Assembly: GCF_030812775.1 (NCBI RefSeq)
Contig: NZ_JAUSTI010000001.1
Coordinates: forward strand, 1-64,000
Source: Paenibacillus tundrae
Lineage (GTDB): Bacteria > Bacillota > Bacilli > Paenibacillales > Paenibacillaceae
Direction: 5' to 3'
Length of the DNA stretch: 64,000 nt
Numbering within the stretch: the stretch's first letter is position 1; every line of letters starts with the position of its first letter. Shown here in pieces: positions 10,065 to 18,084 of the stretch. The position numbers and the translations under genes are program-made. The notes under the pieces were generated by a model. It ran no database searches and was not told where the DNA came from. It worked only from the letters and a program-made list of their open reading frames with translations.

Positions 10065-10105
10065 ACGAGATATAGATCAAAAGGCTTTATTAGTCTATAT
10101 CTCGT
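10065..10105. repeat. 12-bp perfect inverted repeat between addA and sbcD
   Basis: ACGAGATATAGA (10065-10076) is the exact reverse complement of 10094-10105, with a 17-nt loop. No U-tract follows on either strand, so it is not a classic terminator. It may stabilise the addA mRNA end or be a weak terminator. Confidence 0.6.
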
Positions 10106-10188
10106 TACATACAACATGTTTAGTGAGTTATGAGATGGATTCATGGGCAGTACTTTGAAATGTTCTTGGGAGAGGGGATGAACGGACA

Positions 10189-11373
10189 ATGCGTATTTTG
10201 CATACAGGAGACTGGCATTTGGGGAAAACACTCGAAGGTCGGAGCCGTCTGCGGGAACAAGAAGACTTTATTGATGAGCTTGTCAAACTAGCAGATGATC
10301 AGCAGGCAGATGCTATTCTCATGGCTGGCGATGTGTATGATTCAGTAAACCCTCCAGCTTCTGCGGAGCAATTATTCTATGAAGCAGCCGCAAGGCTTAC
10401 CGAGCGGGGCAGACCACTTGTGGTCATTGCGGGAAACCATGATCAGCCCGAACGGGTTGCATCGGTAACTCCACTTGTGAATAGACAGGGTATCACTCTT
10501 GTAGGGATGCCTACCGCGGAAGCGGTGACCATTCATGCCAAGCGTACAGGTGAGACGGCAAACATTGCGGCATTACCTTATCCATCTGAAGCTAGATTGA
10601 ACGAACTGCTGACAACGGATGGGGATGAGAATGTACTTCGTCAAGCGTACAGCCGGCGTGTAGGGATGTTGATGCAGCATTTGTCTGCATCATTCCGACC
10701 AGATACAGTGAATCTAGCCATGAGTCATATTTATGTGCTTGGCGGTGTAGAAAGTGATTCCGAACGTCCGATTCAGGTTGGTGGTGCCTACACGGTAGAT
10801 CCTTCAGCGCTGTCTATAGGTGCGCAATACACAGCACTCGGACATCTGCATCGTGCACAGGCGGTAAAGGGAGACGGAATTATTCGTTATAGCGGTTCGC
10901 CACTCGCCTACAGCTTCTCAGAAGCTGGACAGAGTAAATCGGTGACGATGGTGGATCTAGCACCTGGTGGTGTTCCACATGTGGAAGAAGTGCTGTTAAC
11001 CTGTGGTCGTCCCCTTGTTCGCTGGAAGGCGCGAGGAGGGCTTGCTGAGGTTCATCGTTGGTTAGAGGAAGGCCGAGATGCCCAGGCCTTTGTGGATATG
11101 GAAGTATGGCTAGAGGATGCCATGTCTTTAAAAGAAATCCAGCAGCTTCGAAGAGCCCATGACGGTATTATTCACATACGTCCGGTGTATCCCGAGATGG
11201 CTGCTGCGGGTCTGTTAGAGCAACGCTCTGAGCTGCCTGTGCATGAATTGTTCCGAAAGTTCTATCAGCGGCAGACCGGTGGGGCAGAGCCTGAAGAGAA
11301 GCTTGTACAGCTATTCCTGGAGCTTGTCGATGAGGACGAGCCAGGTGTTCGTGAGGAGGCTGAGGCAAAATGA
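10189..11373 (+). CDS. sbcD: Exonuclease SbcCD, subunit D (Mre11-like)
   Basis: SbcD is the metallophosphoesterase nuclease of the SbcCD (Rad50-Mre11 type) complex that opens DNA hairpins and blocked ends. The metal-binding motifs are in order: GDWHLGK (7-13), GDVYD (47-51), GNHDQPE (83-89) and GHLHRAQ (219-225). Length is normal (394 aa). The ATG at 10189 lies behind GGGAGAGGGG and gives the standard N-terminus MRILHTGDWH. The stop overlaps the sbcC start by ATGA, so the two subunits are translationally coupled. Confidence 0.97.
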   Translation: MRILHTGDWHLGKTLEGRSRLREQEDFIDELVKLADDQQADAILMAGDVYDSVNPPASAEQLFYEAAARLTERGRPLVVIAGNHDQPERVASVTPLVNRQGITLVGMPTAEAVTIHAKRTGETANIAALPYPSEARLNELLTTDGDENVLRQAYSRRVGMLMQHLSASFRPDTVNLAMSHIYVLGGVESDSERPIQVGGAYTVDPSALSIGAQYTALGHLHRAQAVKGDGIIRYSGSPLAYSFSEAGQSKSVTMVDLAPGGVPHVEEVLLTCGRPLVRWKARGGLAEVHRWLEEGRDAQAFVDMEVWLEDAMSLKEIQQLRRAHDGIIHIRPVYPEMAAAGLLEQRSELPVHELFRKFYQRQTGGAEPEEKLVQLFLELVDEDEPGVREEAEAK

Positions 11374-14300
11374 AGCCGATTTCGTTAAAAGTGGCTGGTC
11401 TACAAAGCTATCGTGACACGCAGGAGATTGATTTTACCGTGCTGATAGAGACAGGGTTGTTTGGTATTTTTGGACCTACGGGAAGTGGGAAATCCTCGTT
11501 GCTTGATGCCATTACACTAGCGATGTACGGAAAAGTAGAACGTGCGGTGAATGGTACGCAGGGAATTATGAACCATGCCGAGGATGCATTATCGGTTGCA
11601 TTTACGTTTGAATTGTCATCTGCGGAAGGTACGCGTAGATTCCGCGTGGAGCGGCGGTTCAAACGAAATAATGAAGTATCTGTAAGCAATACGGTTAGTA
11701 AATTTATTGAGACCATTGACGGGGAAGATCACGTACTTGCGGATAAGTTAGCCGAGGTTAACCGTTCTGTCGAGGATGTAATCGGGCTCAAGATGGATGA
11801 TTTTACGCGTGCGGTTGTTCTTCCGCAAGGGAAATTTGCCGAATTCCTTTCCCTGAAGGGCAGTGAGCGACGTCAGATGCTGCAGCGGCTTTTCCATTTG
11901 GAGAAATACGGAGACCAGCTTGCCATCAAGTTGAGCAGGCGAGTGAAGAATAATGATATGGTTCATCAGTCCCTAGTTGCGGAGCAGCAAGGGTTAGGCA
12001 ATGCAAGTAAGGAGACGCTTAAAGAGACGGCTCGGCTTCTTGAAGAGTCAGTCCGTGCTGCGGCTCTGTCCCGTAAAGCGTTAGAAGAGGCCACGAAGGA
12101 AGCCGAACAGCTGGGCAAAATTCGTGAATGGAGTCATGAGCGTCAATCTCGCTTAGAGGAACAGCGTAAGTTAAAAGCACAGGATGCACACATTGTTGCA
12201 GATGAAGAACGTTTGAAACAGGCTAGTGCAGCAGAAGTGATTTTGCCTGCATTACAAACGATGCGTGAAGCTATGGCGGAACAGCAGTTGCGTCAGCAGT
12301 TAGCTGAGACTGCGCATCAGCAAGCGATAGAACATGAGAAGCAGTCTGTTCTTGAAGCGGAAAAGGCCGAGGCTACTCGAGTGCAACTGTCTGAGGAAGA
12401 GCCCAAATTAATGCTGCGCCTAGAGCAACTAGAACAGGCAAAAGAACTGCAAAAGGAACGTGACGGGCTTAGAGAGGATGCTTCACGTCTGAAGCATTTA
12501 CTTGAGCAAGCTCAAGCGGAGCAGACGGTTGTGGGTCAACAATTGGAGAAAGAGCAAGAGTTGCAGCAGCGTGGACGTAAACGGCGGGAAGAATTACAGG
12601 AGAGCCTGAAGCCCAACGAAGTCAAAGCCGATGAGCGGAGACAGCTACAGTCTGCATTAGAGCTTCAGCACCGGATGGACACGGTAGCAGAGCAATTACG
12701 TCAGAACAAGGTGGAACTGGAGGCAAGCCAGCAATCAGCTACACAGGGAGCCAACAAGCTGCAGGAGATCACGGAAGAGGAGGGCCGCCTGAGCATACAG
12801 CGTGAGCAATTGATCCAACAGGCGGCTGCAGGTCTTGAAGCCTTGCTTGCATGCGAGCAGGACATCGGACGCGAGCAGAGCATGCTGGCTGAGGCGGAAA
12901 AACAGCTTCGGGGCACGATGCGTGAGCAGGAGCTGCACCAGCTCTCCTCCGCCTTGCGCGCCGAGCTGAAGGACGGCGAGCCTTGCCCGGTGTGCGGCTC
13001 CGCACACCACCCGCTCCCGGCTACGCCGGCGGGAGAAGGTCCGCACGCAGACGATGCGGACCTGGACCTGCTGCGCAGCCTGCACGCGGAGCTGCAGGAG
13101 CTGCGCTTTGGGCTGCGCCAGCAGCTGCACGAACGTCGCAGCCTGCTGACGCAGCTTGGTGCTGCTGCCGGCGAAGCTCCGTCCGCAGCCGAGGCCGCGC
13201 CTGCGGCAGCGGAGCCCGAGCCCGCCGCATCGCCCGTGAACGGGCGCTCCTCGGCGGACTGGGCGGCGCGTGCCGCCGCGCTGCGCGAAACCGCGCGGGC
13301 GCTGGCTGACGCCTCAGCGCCGCTGCAAGCGGAGGCCGCTGCGTTGCAGCAGGCGGCCGTAAGTGCACAGCAGCGCCGCATGGAGGCGGCGGCTGCGCAG
13401 GAAGCCGGCCGTGCCGGGCTCGCCCAGGCGGAGCGCAAGCTGGCCGAGAGCGAGGCTGCAGCGACAGCTCTGCGCGATCGCTGGGCCGCGGAACTGCCTG
13501 ACATCGCCCCAGAACAGGCCAAGGCCTTATATCAGGCGATGCAGGAGCGCGATGCACGCGCCGAGGACATCAAGGAACGTCTGAACAAAAGTGTGACGTT
13601 CCTTGAAGAGAAGCAAGAGCTCGTTCAATCACTTCAGCGCAAGCTGGTTGAATTGGATAAACAATTAATTCAGTGGCAGACGGAGTGGCAGGGTAACAGT
13701 AAACAACTTGCTGAGAAGGAAGACCGGTTACGGCAATGGGTTGGTGAACAACGAGTAGAAGACCTAATTGCTGCTGCGCAGGCTCAGCTGAATCGTTTAA
13801 GAACATCTGCAACCGAGGCAGCACAGCGTTTCAAGGAAGCCGATGCCCTGAAGCAAGATTCTGCGAAGAAAGATGTTATCGCTCATCAAGCCGCTGTCTC
13901 TGCTGGCGAGCATCTGCAGCAAGCGCAAGGGCGCTGGAAGCAACTGCTGGATCAATCACCATTTACTTCGGAGGAAGTTGTTATACAGGCAGCCATTGCT
14001 TCCGAGGAGGCAGAACGACTGGCTGCGGCCATCCAACAGCACCGCGAACAGGAACGTGAGTTGGCATCGCAGTTACGAGAACTGGAGCAGAAACTTGCGG
14101 GAGCTGAGGTGACCGAGGAACAGTGGATGGCTTGCACGGAACAGTTACGGCTGAGACGGGCTGAGGATGAAGCGGCACTGAGTGCCAAAGCTCGGACTGA
14201 GCGGGACTTGGAAGATGTTCAACAGCGTCACGTACGCTGGACTGAACTGGAGAACCAACGAGTGGACGTTAGTCGAGAAGGCGAGCTGCTGAGTAAGCTA

Positions 14301-14789
14301 CAAGCTGCTTTCCGCGGGAATGCATTCGTCGAATACATTGCTGAAGAGCAATTGATGCAGGTTAGCCAGGCAGCATCCCAGCGATTACGCTTCTTGACCA
14401 AACAGAGATATTCGCTTGAAGTCGATTCAGGTGGTGGGTTTGTCATATGTGATGATGCCAATGGAGGGGTGAAACGCCCAGTGTCCACCTTGTCGGGCGG
14501 CGAGACCTTCCTAACCTCTCTGTCGCTAGCATTGGCGTTGTCTGCACAGATTCAGCTTCGAGGACAGTACCCACTGCAATTCTTTTTCCTGGATGAAGGG
14601 TTCGGTACGCTTGATCCTGAACTGTTAGACACGGTCATAACCTCACTGGAGAAATTGCATGACGATCGTCTAGCCGTTGGTGTCATTAGCCACGTACCTG
14701 AACTGCGGGCACGTCTAGCACGTAAACTGGTTGTCATTCCGGCAAGTGAGGCTGGTGGCGGCTCTCGAGTTGTTCTGGAAACATTGTAG
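11370..14789 (+). CDS. sbcC: Exonuclease SbcCD, subunit C (Rad50-like SMC ATPase)
   Basis: SbcC is the ATPase and DNA-tethering subunit of SbcCD. It has Walker A GPTGSGKSS (~36), long coiled coils, the zinc-hook CPVCG (~538), the ABC signature LSGGETF (~1041) and Walker B FFLDEGFGTLD (~1072). Length (1139 aa) is normal. Oddity: the DNA coding for the segment around and after the zinc hook (about 12940-13500) is very GC-rich (47 of 60 bases in 13201-13260, against 24 of 60 in 13621-13680) and encodes an Ala/Glu-rich, low-complexity coil. The flanks have normal composition. Confidence 0.97.
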   Translation: MKPISLKVAGLQSYRDTQEIDFTVLIETGLFGIFGPTGSGKSSLLDAITLAMYGKVERAVNGTQGIMNHAEDALSVAFTFELSSAEGTRRFRVERRFKRNNEVSVSNTVSKFIETIDGEDHVLADKLAEVNRSVEDVIGLKMDDFTRAVVLPQGKFAEFLSLKGSERRQMLQRLFHLEKYGDQLAIKLSRRVKNNDMVHQSLVAEQQGLGNASKETLKETARLLEESVRAAALSRKALEEATKEAEQLGKIREWSHERQSRLEEQRKLKAQDAHIVADEERLKQASAAEVILPALQTMREAMAEQQLRQQLAETAHQQAIEHEKQSVLEAEKAEATRVQLSEEEPKLMLRLEQLEQAKELQKERDGLREDASRLKHLLEQAQAEQTVVGQQLEKEQELQQRGRKRREELQESLKPNEVKADERRQLQSALELQHRMDTVAEQLRQNKVELEASQQSATQGANKLQEITEEEGRLSIQREQLIQQAAAGLEALLACEQDIGREQSMLAEAEKQLRGTMREQELHQLSSALRAELKDGEPCPVCGSAHHPLPATPAGEGPHADDADLDLLRSLHAELQELRFGLRQQLHERRSLLTQLGAAAGEAPSAAEAAPAAAEPEPAASPVNGRSSADWAARAAALRETARALADASAPLQAEAAALQQAAVSAQQRRMEAAAAQEAGRAGLAQAERKLAESEAAATALRDRWAAELPDIAPEQAKALYQAMQERDARAEDIKERLNKSVTFLEEKQELVQSLQRKLVELDKQLIQWQTEWQGNSKQLAEKEDRLRQWVGEQRVEDLIAAAQAQLNRLRTSATEAAQRFKEADALKQDSAKKDVIAHQAAVSAGEHLQQAQGRWKQLLDQSPFTSEEVVIQAAIASEEAERLAAAIQQHREQERELASQLRELEQKLAGAEVTEEQWMACTEQLRLRRAEDEAALSAKARTERDLEDVQQRHVRWTELENQRVDVSREGELLSKLQAAFRGNAFVEYIAEEQLMQVSQAASQRLRFLTKQRYSLEVDSGGGFVICDDANGGVKRPVSTLSGGETFLTSLSLALALSAQIQLRGQYPLQFFFLDEGFGTLDPELLDTVITSLEKLHDDRLAVGVISHVPELRARLARKLVVIPASEAGGGSRVVLETL

Positions 14790-14857
14790 ATATAAATCTA
14801 CGTCTAAATTCATTCAATCACAAAGTGAGTTACATCACAGATACAGGTTCACCGCAT

Positions 14858-14866
14858 TGTTATACT
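14858..14866 (+). promoter_or_regulatory. Extended -10 promoter for the candidate small RNA
   Basis: TGTTATACT (TG at 14858-14859, TATACT 14861-14866) is a good extended -10 element. No clear -35 hexamer lies 17 bp upstream. The predicted start is near 14873, just before the structured segment. Confidence 0.5.
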
Positions 14867-14872
14867 ACAGTT

Positions 14873-14990
14873 AAGCCGACAAACTTGATGTAAGTACCCC
14901 GGCGGACGTTTGATCAGGAATGATCCTGAATAGACGTCCGCAAGCAGTGACTTCCTTTAGGAGGCTACACACGGGGTGCTTCTTTTTTTT
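14873..14990 (+). ncRNA. Candidate structured small RNA with a terminator-like closing stem
   Basis: The sequence folds by eye into a closed three-way junction. P1 pairs AAGTACCCCG (14892-14901) with CGGGGTGCTT (14972-14981), 10 bp. P2 pairs GCGGACGT (14902-14909) with ACGTCCGC (14934-14941) and continues into TCAGGA/TCCTGA. P3 pairs CTTCC (14951-14955) with GGAGG (14960-14964). P1 is followed by U-rich sequence ending in eight Ts (14983-14990). An extended -10 lies upstream, so a transcript of ~115 nt is predicted. I recognise no known family. Alternative: an elaborate sbcC terminator or a leader for the next gene. Confidence 0.5.
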
Positions 14991-15073
14991 ACCTGTTCTT
15001 GCAGTGTCAATTCGCCCAGAGCTGAATACGATGAAAGGGTGATGATGAGCAATGATCAGGGAGGCGTTAAGAA

Positions 15074-15418
15074 GTGGAAAAGGTGGAAGCGAAGAAAATT
15101 TGTAAAGAGCACATGCATCGGTACGTATGCGTGCAGATGCAGGATGGCAGTCACTATGACGGGATTATGGAAAATGTGGATGATGACATGATCTATTTGG
15201 CTGTTCCTGTTGGACCAGAAGCAGCGATGCACCATGCGAACTGGGCACCTAATGCAATGCCTGGAGCGAACTATTCATTAGCACATGCGCGTGGATTTTA
15301 CCCAGGTTACGGTTATCCTACCCCATATCCTTATTATGGCTACGGGCGCAGACGTTTTAATCGACTCGTGCTCCCGCTGTTTGCCCTTACGGCATTGACC
15401 TTGTTACCGTATTACTAA
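15074..15418 (+). CDS. Small protein with an Sm-like N-terminal domain and hydrophobic tail
   Basis: A 114-aa protein starting at GTG 15074 behind GGGAGGCG. Residues ~10-45 have the rhythm of an Sm/LSm strand pair: RYVCVQMQDGSHYDGIMENV followed by DDDMIYLAVP. The middle is rich in Tyr, Gly and Pro (GYGYPTPYPYYGYG). A basic RRRFNR precedes a hydrophobic C-terminus (LVLPLFALTALTLLPYY) that could insert in or contact the membrane. The function is not known to me. The Sm-like reading is an inference from pattern, not a database match. It lies 83 bp downstream of the candidate small RNA, in the same direction. Confidence 0.75.
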   Translation: MEKVEAKKICKEHMHRYVCVQMQDGSHYDGIMENVDDDMIYLAVPVGPEAAMHHANWAPNAMPGANYSLAHARGFYPGYGYPTPYPYYGYGRRRFNRLVLPLFALTALTLLPYY

Positions 15419-15610
15419 GATCAGGAGTTAGTATAAATCTGCCGCAAAGACCTTTCATATATTTGATGGGTGCGCTCTAATTAAGCACATAGATGATATC
15501 GTGTGTACATTGCGCTAATGGACGCCTCGAATGATCAGTACTTACGTCCTTACTATTAGTACTACATCCGGCAGTTGCGGAATCCAACATATTGAATAGC
15601 CAAATACCCA
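15419..15610. other. Gene-free stretch before the pseudogene terminator
   Basis: I see no open frame, repeat or clear promoter here. It may be degraded sequence belonging to the adjacent decayed operon. Confidence 0.5.
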
Positions 15611-15612
15611 CA

Positions 15613-15655
15613 AAATCATGCCTCACAGAAGGTTTGCTTCTGAAAGGCATGATTT
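15613..15655. terminator. Strong bidirectional terminator hairpin
   Basis: AAATCATGCCT (15613-15623) pairs with AGGCATGATTT (15645-15655), with an inner CAGAAG/CTTCTG. A and T runs on both sides suit both the plus-strand gene before it and the minus-strand pseudogene after it. Confidence 0.8.
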
Positions 15656-15666
15656 CTTTATTATCA

Positions 15667-16285
<619 letters not shown>

Positions 16286-16289
16286 ATTA

Positions 16290-16421
16290 TTATCCTCTAT
16301 TATAGATATTTTGGCTTAAGTAACGTTCACTGCTATCCATGAATACCACTACAATGTTACCTCCAGGCGCGGCATGATGGGCGACACAGCATGCCGAAAT
16401 TTTCTCATCATGTTCAAACAC
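16290..16421 (-). pseudogene. mccA: 3' remnant of a cysteine synthase/cystathionine beta-synthase gene (mccA type)
   Basis: The minus-strand frame ending at the stop at 16290 reads AAPGGNIVVVFMDSSERYLS then QNIYNRG. This matches the C-terminal signature of O-acetylserine lyase and cystathionine beta-synthase proteins (PGGNVVVVFPDSGERYLS type). An in-frame stop lies at 16422-16424 and the rest of the gene is unrecognisable. The stop is 4 bp from the mccB start, as expected for an mccA-mccB operon. Sequence from 16425 to about 16500 may be further remnant. Confidence 0.8.
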
Positions 16422-16512
16422 TCAAATACGTCTTGATACTGCTCGTTGTGTCCTGAGACGATTAGGTCATTACTTTAAGTTGTTATTCAATCCCTCATAG
16501 TTGTACTTGAAA

Positions 16513-16542
16513 TTGGACGTTGCATAGCACATCCGGTATGAT
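16513..16542 (+). promoter_or_regulatory. Sigma-A-type promoter for the HIT protein gene
   Basis: TTGGAC (16513-16518), 18-bp spacer, TATGAT (16537-16542). Confidence 0.55.
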
Positions 16543-16584
16543 AAGAGGGCATACATAATTACTGTTTAAAGGAGGGTATGAACA

Positions 16585-16944
16585 ATGGATTGCTTGTTTT
16601 GCAAAATTGTAGAGGGCAGCATTCCCTCCAACAAAGTGCTGGAGAATGACCATGTTGTCGTCTTCCATGACATACAGCCCGCTGCGCCAACCCATGTCTT
16701 AGTGATTCCTAAGAAACATATTGCTTCCATGAATGAAGTAACGGCAGAGGATCTGCCCTTGATTGGACAGGTTCATTTGGCTGCACAGGAAGCAGCAAAA
16801 CGCTTAGGCATTGACGAGTCTGGTTACAGATTAATCAATAACTGTGGCAAGGATGGCGAGCAAACGGTGCATCACTTGCATTATCATCTGCTTGGAGGTA
16901 CAAGACTCGGAGCTTTGACGAGCCTATCTGATTCGCACAAATAA
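16585..16944 (+). CDS. HIT family protein (HINT-like nucleotide hydrolase)
   Basis: A 119-aa histidine-triad protein, probably a purine nucleoside phosphoramidase of the HINT branch. The triad HLHYHLLGG is near residues 97-105. CLFC at residues 3-6 is typical of bacterial HINT proteins. The start follows AAAGGAGGG. It is monocistronic in appearance and lies upstream of rpsU. The physiological substrate is unknown. Confidence 0.95.
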   Translation: MDCLFCKIVEGSIPSNKVLENDHVVVFHDIQPAAPTHVLVIPKKHIASMNEVTAEDLPLIGQVHLAAQEAAKRLGIDESGYRLINNCGKDGEQTVHHLHYHLLGGTRLGALTSLSDSHK

Positions 16945-17040
16945 ACAGTTGAAATGCTGAAAATCAACGTTATTTTTTGCACTATTGAACAATGTAAGGC
17001 ATCTTGCTTGTTTAAATTAAATGATCATTTTACGTTGAGG

Positions 17041-17070
17041 TTGACACGTTTATTACCTTTCGCCTATAAT
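17041..17070 (+). promoter_or_regulatory. Consensus sigma-A promoter for rpsU-yqeY
   Basis: A perfect TTGACA (17041-17046), 18-bp spacer, and a perfect TATAAT (17065-17070) lie 60 bp upstream of rpsU, as expected for a strongly expressed ribosomal gene. Confidence 0.85.
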
Positions 17071-17129
17071 GAAAGGTGATGAACCGTGTTATTGCTCTTG
17101 GACGGTCTGGTCGGAGGGAGGGAAAACTG

Positions 17130-17303
17130 GTGTCTGAAACTAAAGTTCGCAAAAACGAGACTATTGATGCTGCACTTCGTCGCTTTAAACGTTCCATCGC
17201 TAAAGATGGCGTCTTGGCTGAGGTGAAGAAACGTAAGCATTATGAGAAGCCAAGCGTGAAGCGCAAGAAAAAGTCCGAGGCTGCTCGTAAGAGAAAGTTT
17301 TAG
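17130..17303 (+). CDS. rpsU: 30S ribosomal protein bS21
   Basis: A 57-aa, very basic protein of the small subunit, needed for initiation. The sequence [19 protein letters not shown] is the bS21 N-terminus. I chose the GTG at 17130, preceded by a strong GGAGGGAGG 8 bp upstream. An in-frame upstream ATG would add 18 residues with no family match. Only 15 bp separate it from yqeY, so the two form an operon. Confidence 0.95.
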   Translation: MSETKVRKNETIDAALRRFKRSIAKDGVLAEVKKRKHYEKPSVKRKKKSEAARKRKF

Positions 17304-17318
17304 GAGGATTTTAACTAC

Positions 17319-17762
17319 ATGAATCTTAGCGAACGATTGAACGAAGATATGAAGCAAGCGATGAGGAGCAAGGACAAGTTTAAGCTCTCCACCATTCGGT
17401 TGATTCGTTCGACGATCAAGAATCTTGAAATAGATTTGAAAAGAGATTTGGATGACAACGAAGTGCTTGATATCCTAAGTCGTGAAATCAAACAGCGCAA
17501 AGATGCCCTCCAAGAATTTGAAAAATTGAGCCGTGAAGACCTCGCGGCAAATGCAAAAGCGGAAATTGATATAATCGGTCAATACCTTCCCGAACAGCTT
17601 ACCGAAGAAGAAATTAAAGTTATTGTACAGCAGACCATCCAGGAAACCGGTGCTTCTTCGAAAGCCGAGATGGGGAAAGTTATGGCGGCCCTTATGCCGA
17701 AAGTCAAAGGCAAAGCGGACGGCAAGCTGGTTAACCAAGCAGTTCAACAATTTCTGCAATAA
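17319..17762 (+). CDS. yqeY: GatB/YqeY domain protein
   Basis: A 147-aa helical protein of the YqeY family, which resembles the tRNA-binding tail of GatB. It opens MNLSERLNEDMKQAMRSKDK and ends in the family's GKADGKLVNQAVQQFL. The role is uncertain, presumably tRNA-linked. It follows AGGAGG and is co-transcribed with rpsU, as in Bacillus. Confidence 0.93.
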   Translation: MNLSERLNEDMKQAMRSKDKFKLSTIRLIRSTIKNLEIDLKRDLDDNEVLDILSREIKQRKDALQEFEKLSREDLAANAKAEIDIIGQYLPEQLTEEEIKVIVQQTIQETGASSKAEMGKVMAALMPKVKGKADGKLVNQAVQQFLQ

Positions 17763-17776
17763 AGCAATCAATAAAC

Positions 17777-17806
17777 ACTTCCTGACTTGTCAGGGAGTGT
17801 TTTTTC
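17777..17806 (+). terminator. Terminator after yqeY
   Basis: CACTTCCTGA (17777-17786) pairs with TCAGGGAGTG (17791-17800), followed by six Ts. Confidence 0.85.
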
Positions 17807-17966
17807 CTTTGTTAGGATTTCTTAGTGAATCGCTATGAGCGAGCATAGAAGTTTTTCGAAGCAGGAATGGATTTGTGTTTTGACATAACAGGTGGACAAA
17901 ACGTGAATGAACTCATCTCATTTTTTCTTTAAATTGGATTTTTGGCATTAAAATGGAATATAAATG

Positions 17967-17995
17967 TTGCAATTGTTGCAAGATTCAAATATAAT
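17967..17995 (+). promoter_or_regulatory. Sigma-A-like promoter upstream of nfeD
   Basis: TTGCAA (17967-17972), 17-bp spacer, perfect TATAAT (17990-17995). It lies just upstream of the sigma-W-like site. Confidence 0.5.
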
Positions 17996-18005
17996 TTTAA
18001 GATTT

Positions 18006-18031
18006 TGAAACGAAATGCTGATTTGTACGTA
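18006..18031 (+). promoter_or_regulatory. Sigma-W-like promoter for the nfeD-floA operon
   Basis: TGAAAC (18006-18011), 16-bp spacer, CGTA (18028-18031) matches the B. subtilis sigma-W consensus exactly. In B. subtilis the nfeD/flotillin operons belong to the sigma-W envelope-stress regulon, so position and target agree. Confidence 0.75.
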
Positions 18032-18084
18032 ATAACAACCATAAGCTGGACAGTATAACAATATTGGAAAAGGGGGGATTATTG

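Noticed and set aside
12701..13522. 273-residue antisense open frame inside sbcC
   Set aside because: It lies in the GC-rich, Ala-rich segment where stop codons are rare on all frames; no start signal and a low-complexity Ser/Ala product.
14976..15191. Alternative open frame overlapping the Sm-like gene
   Set aside because: It begins inside the U-tract of the candidate RNA and runs in another frame; the GTG frame at 15074 has the ribosome site and the ordered domain.
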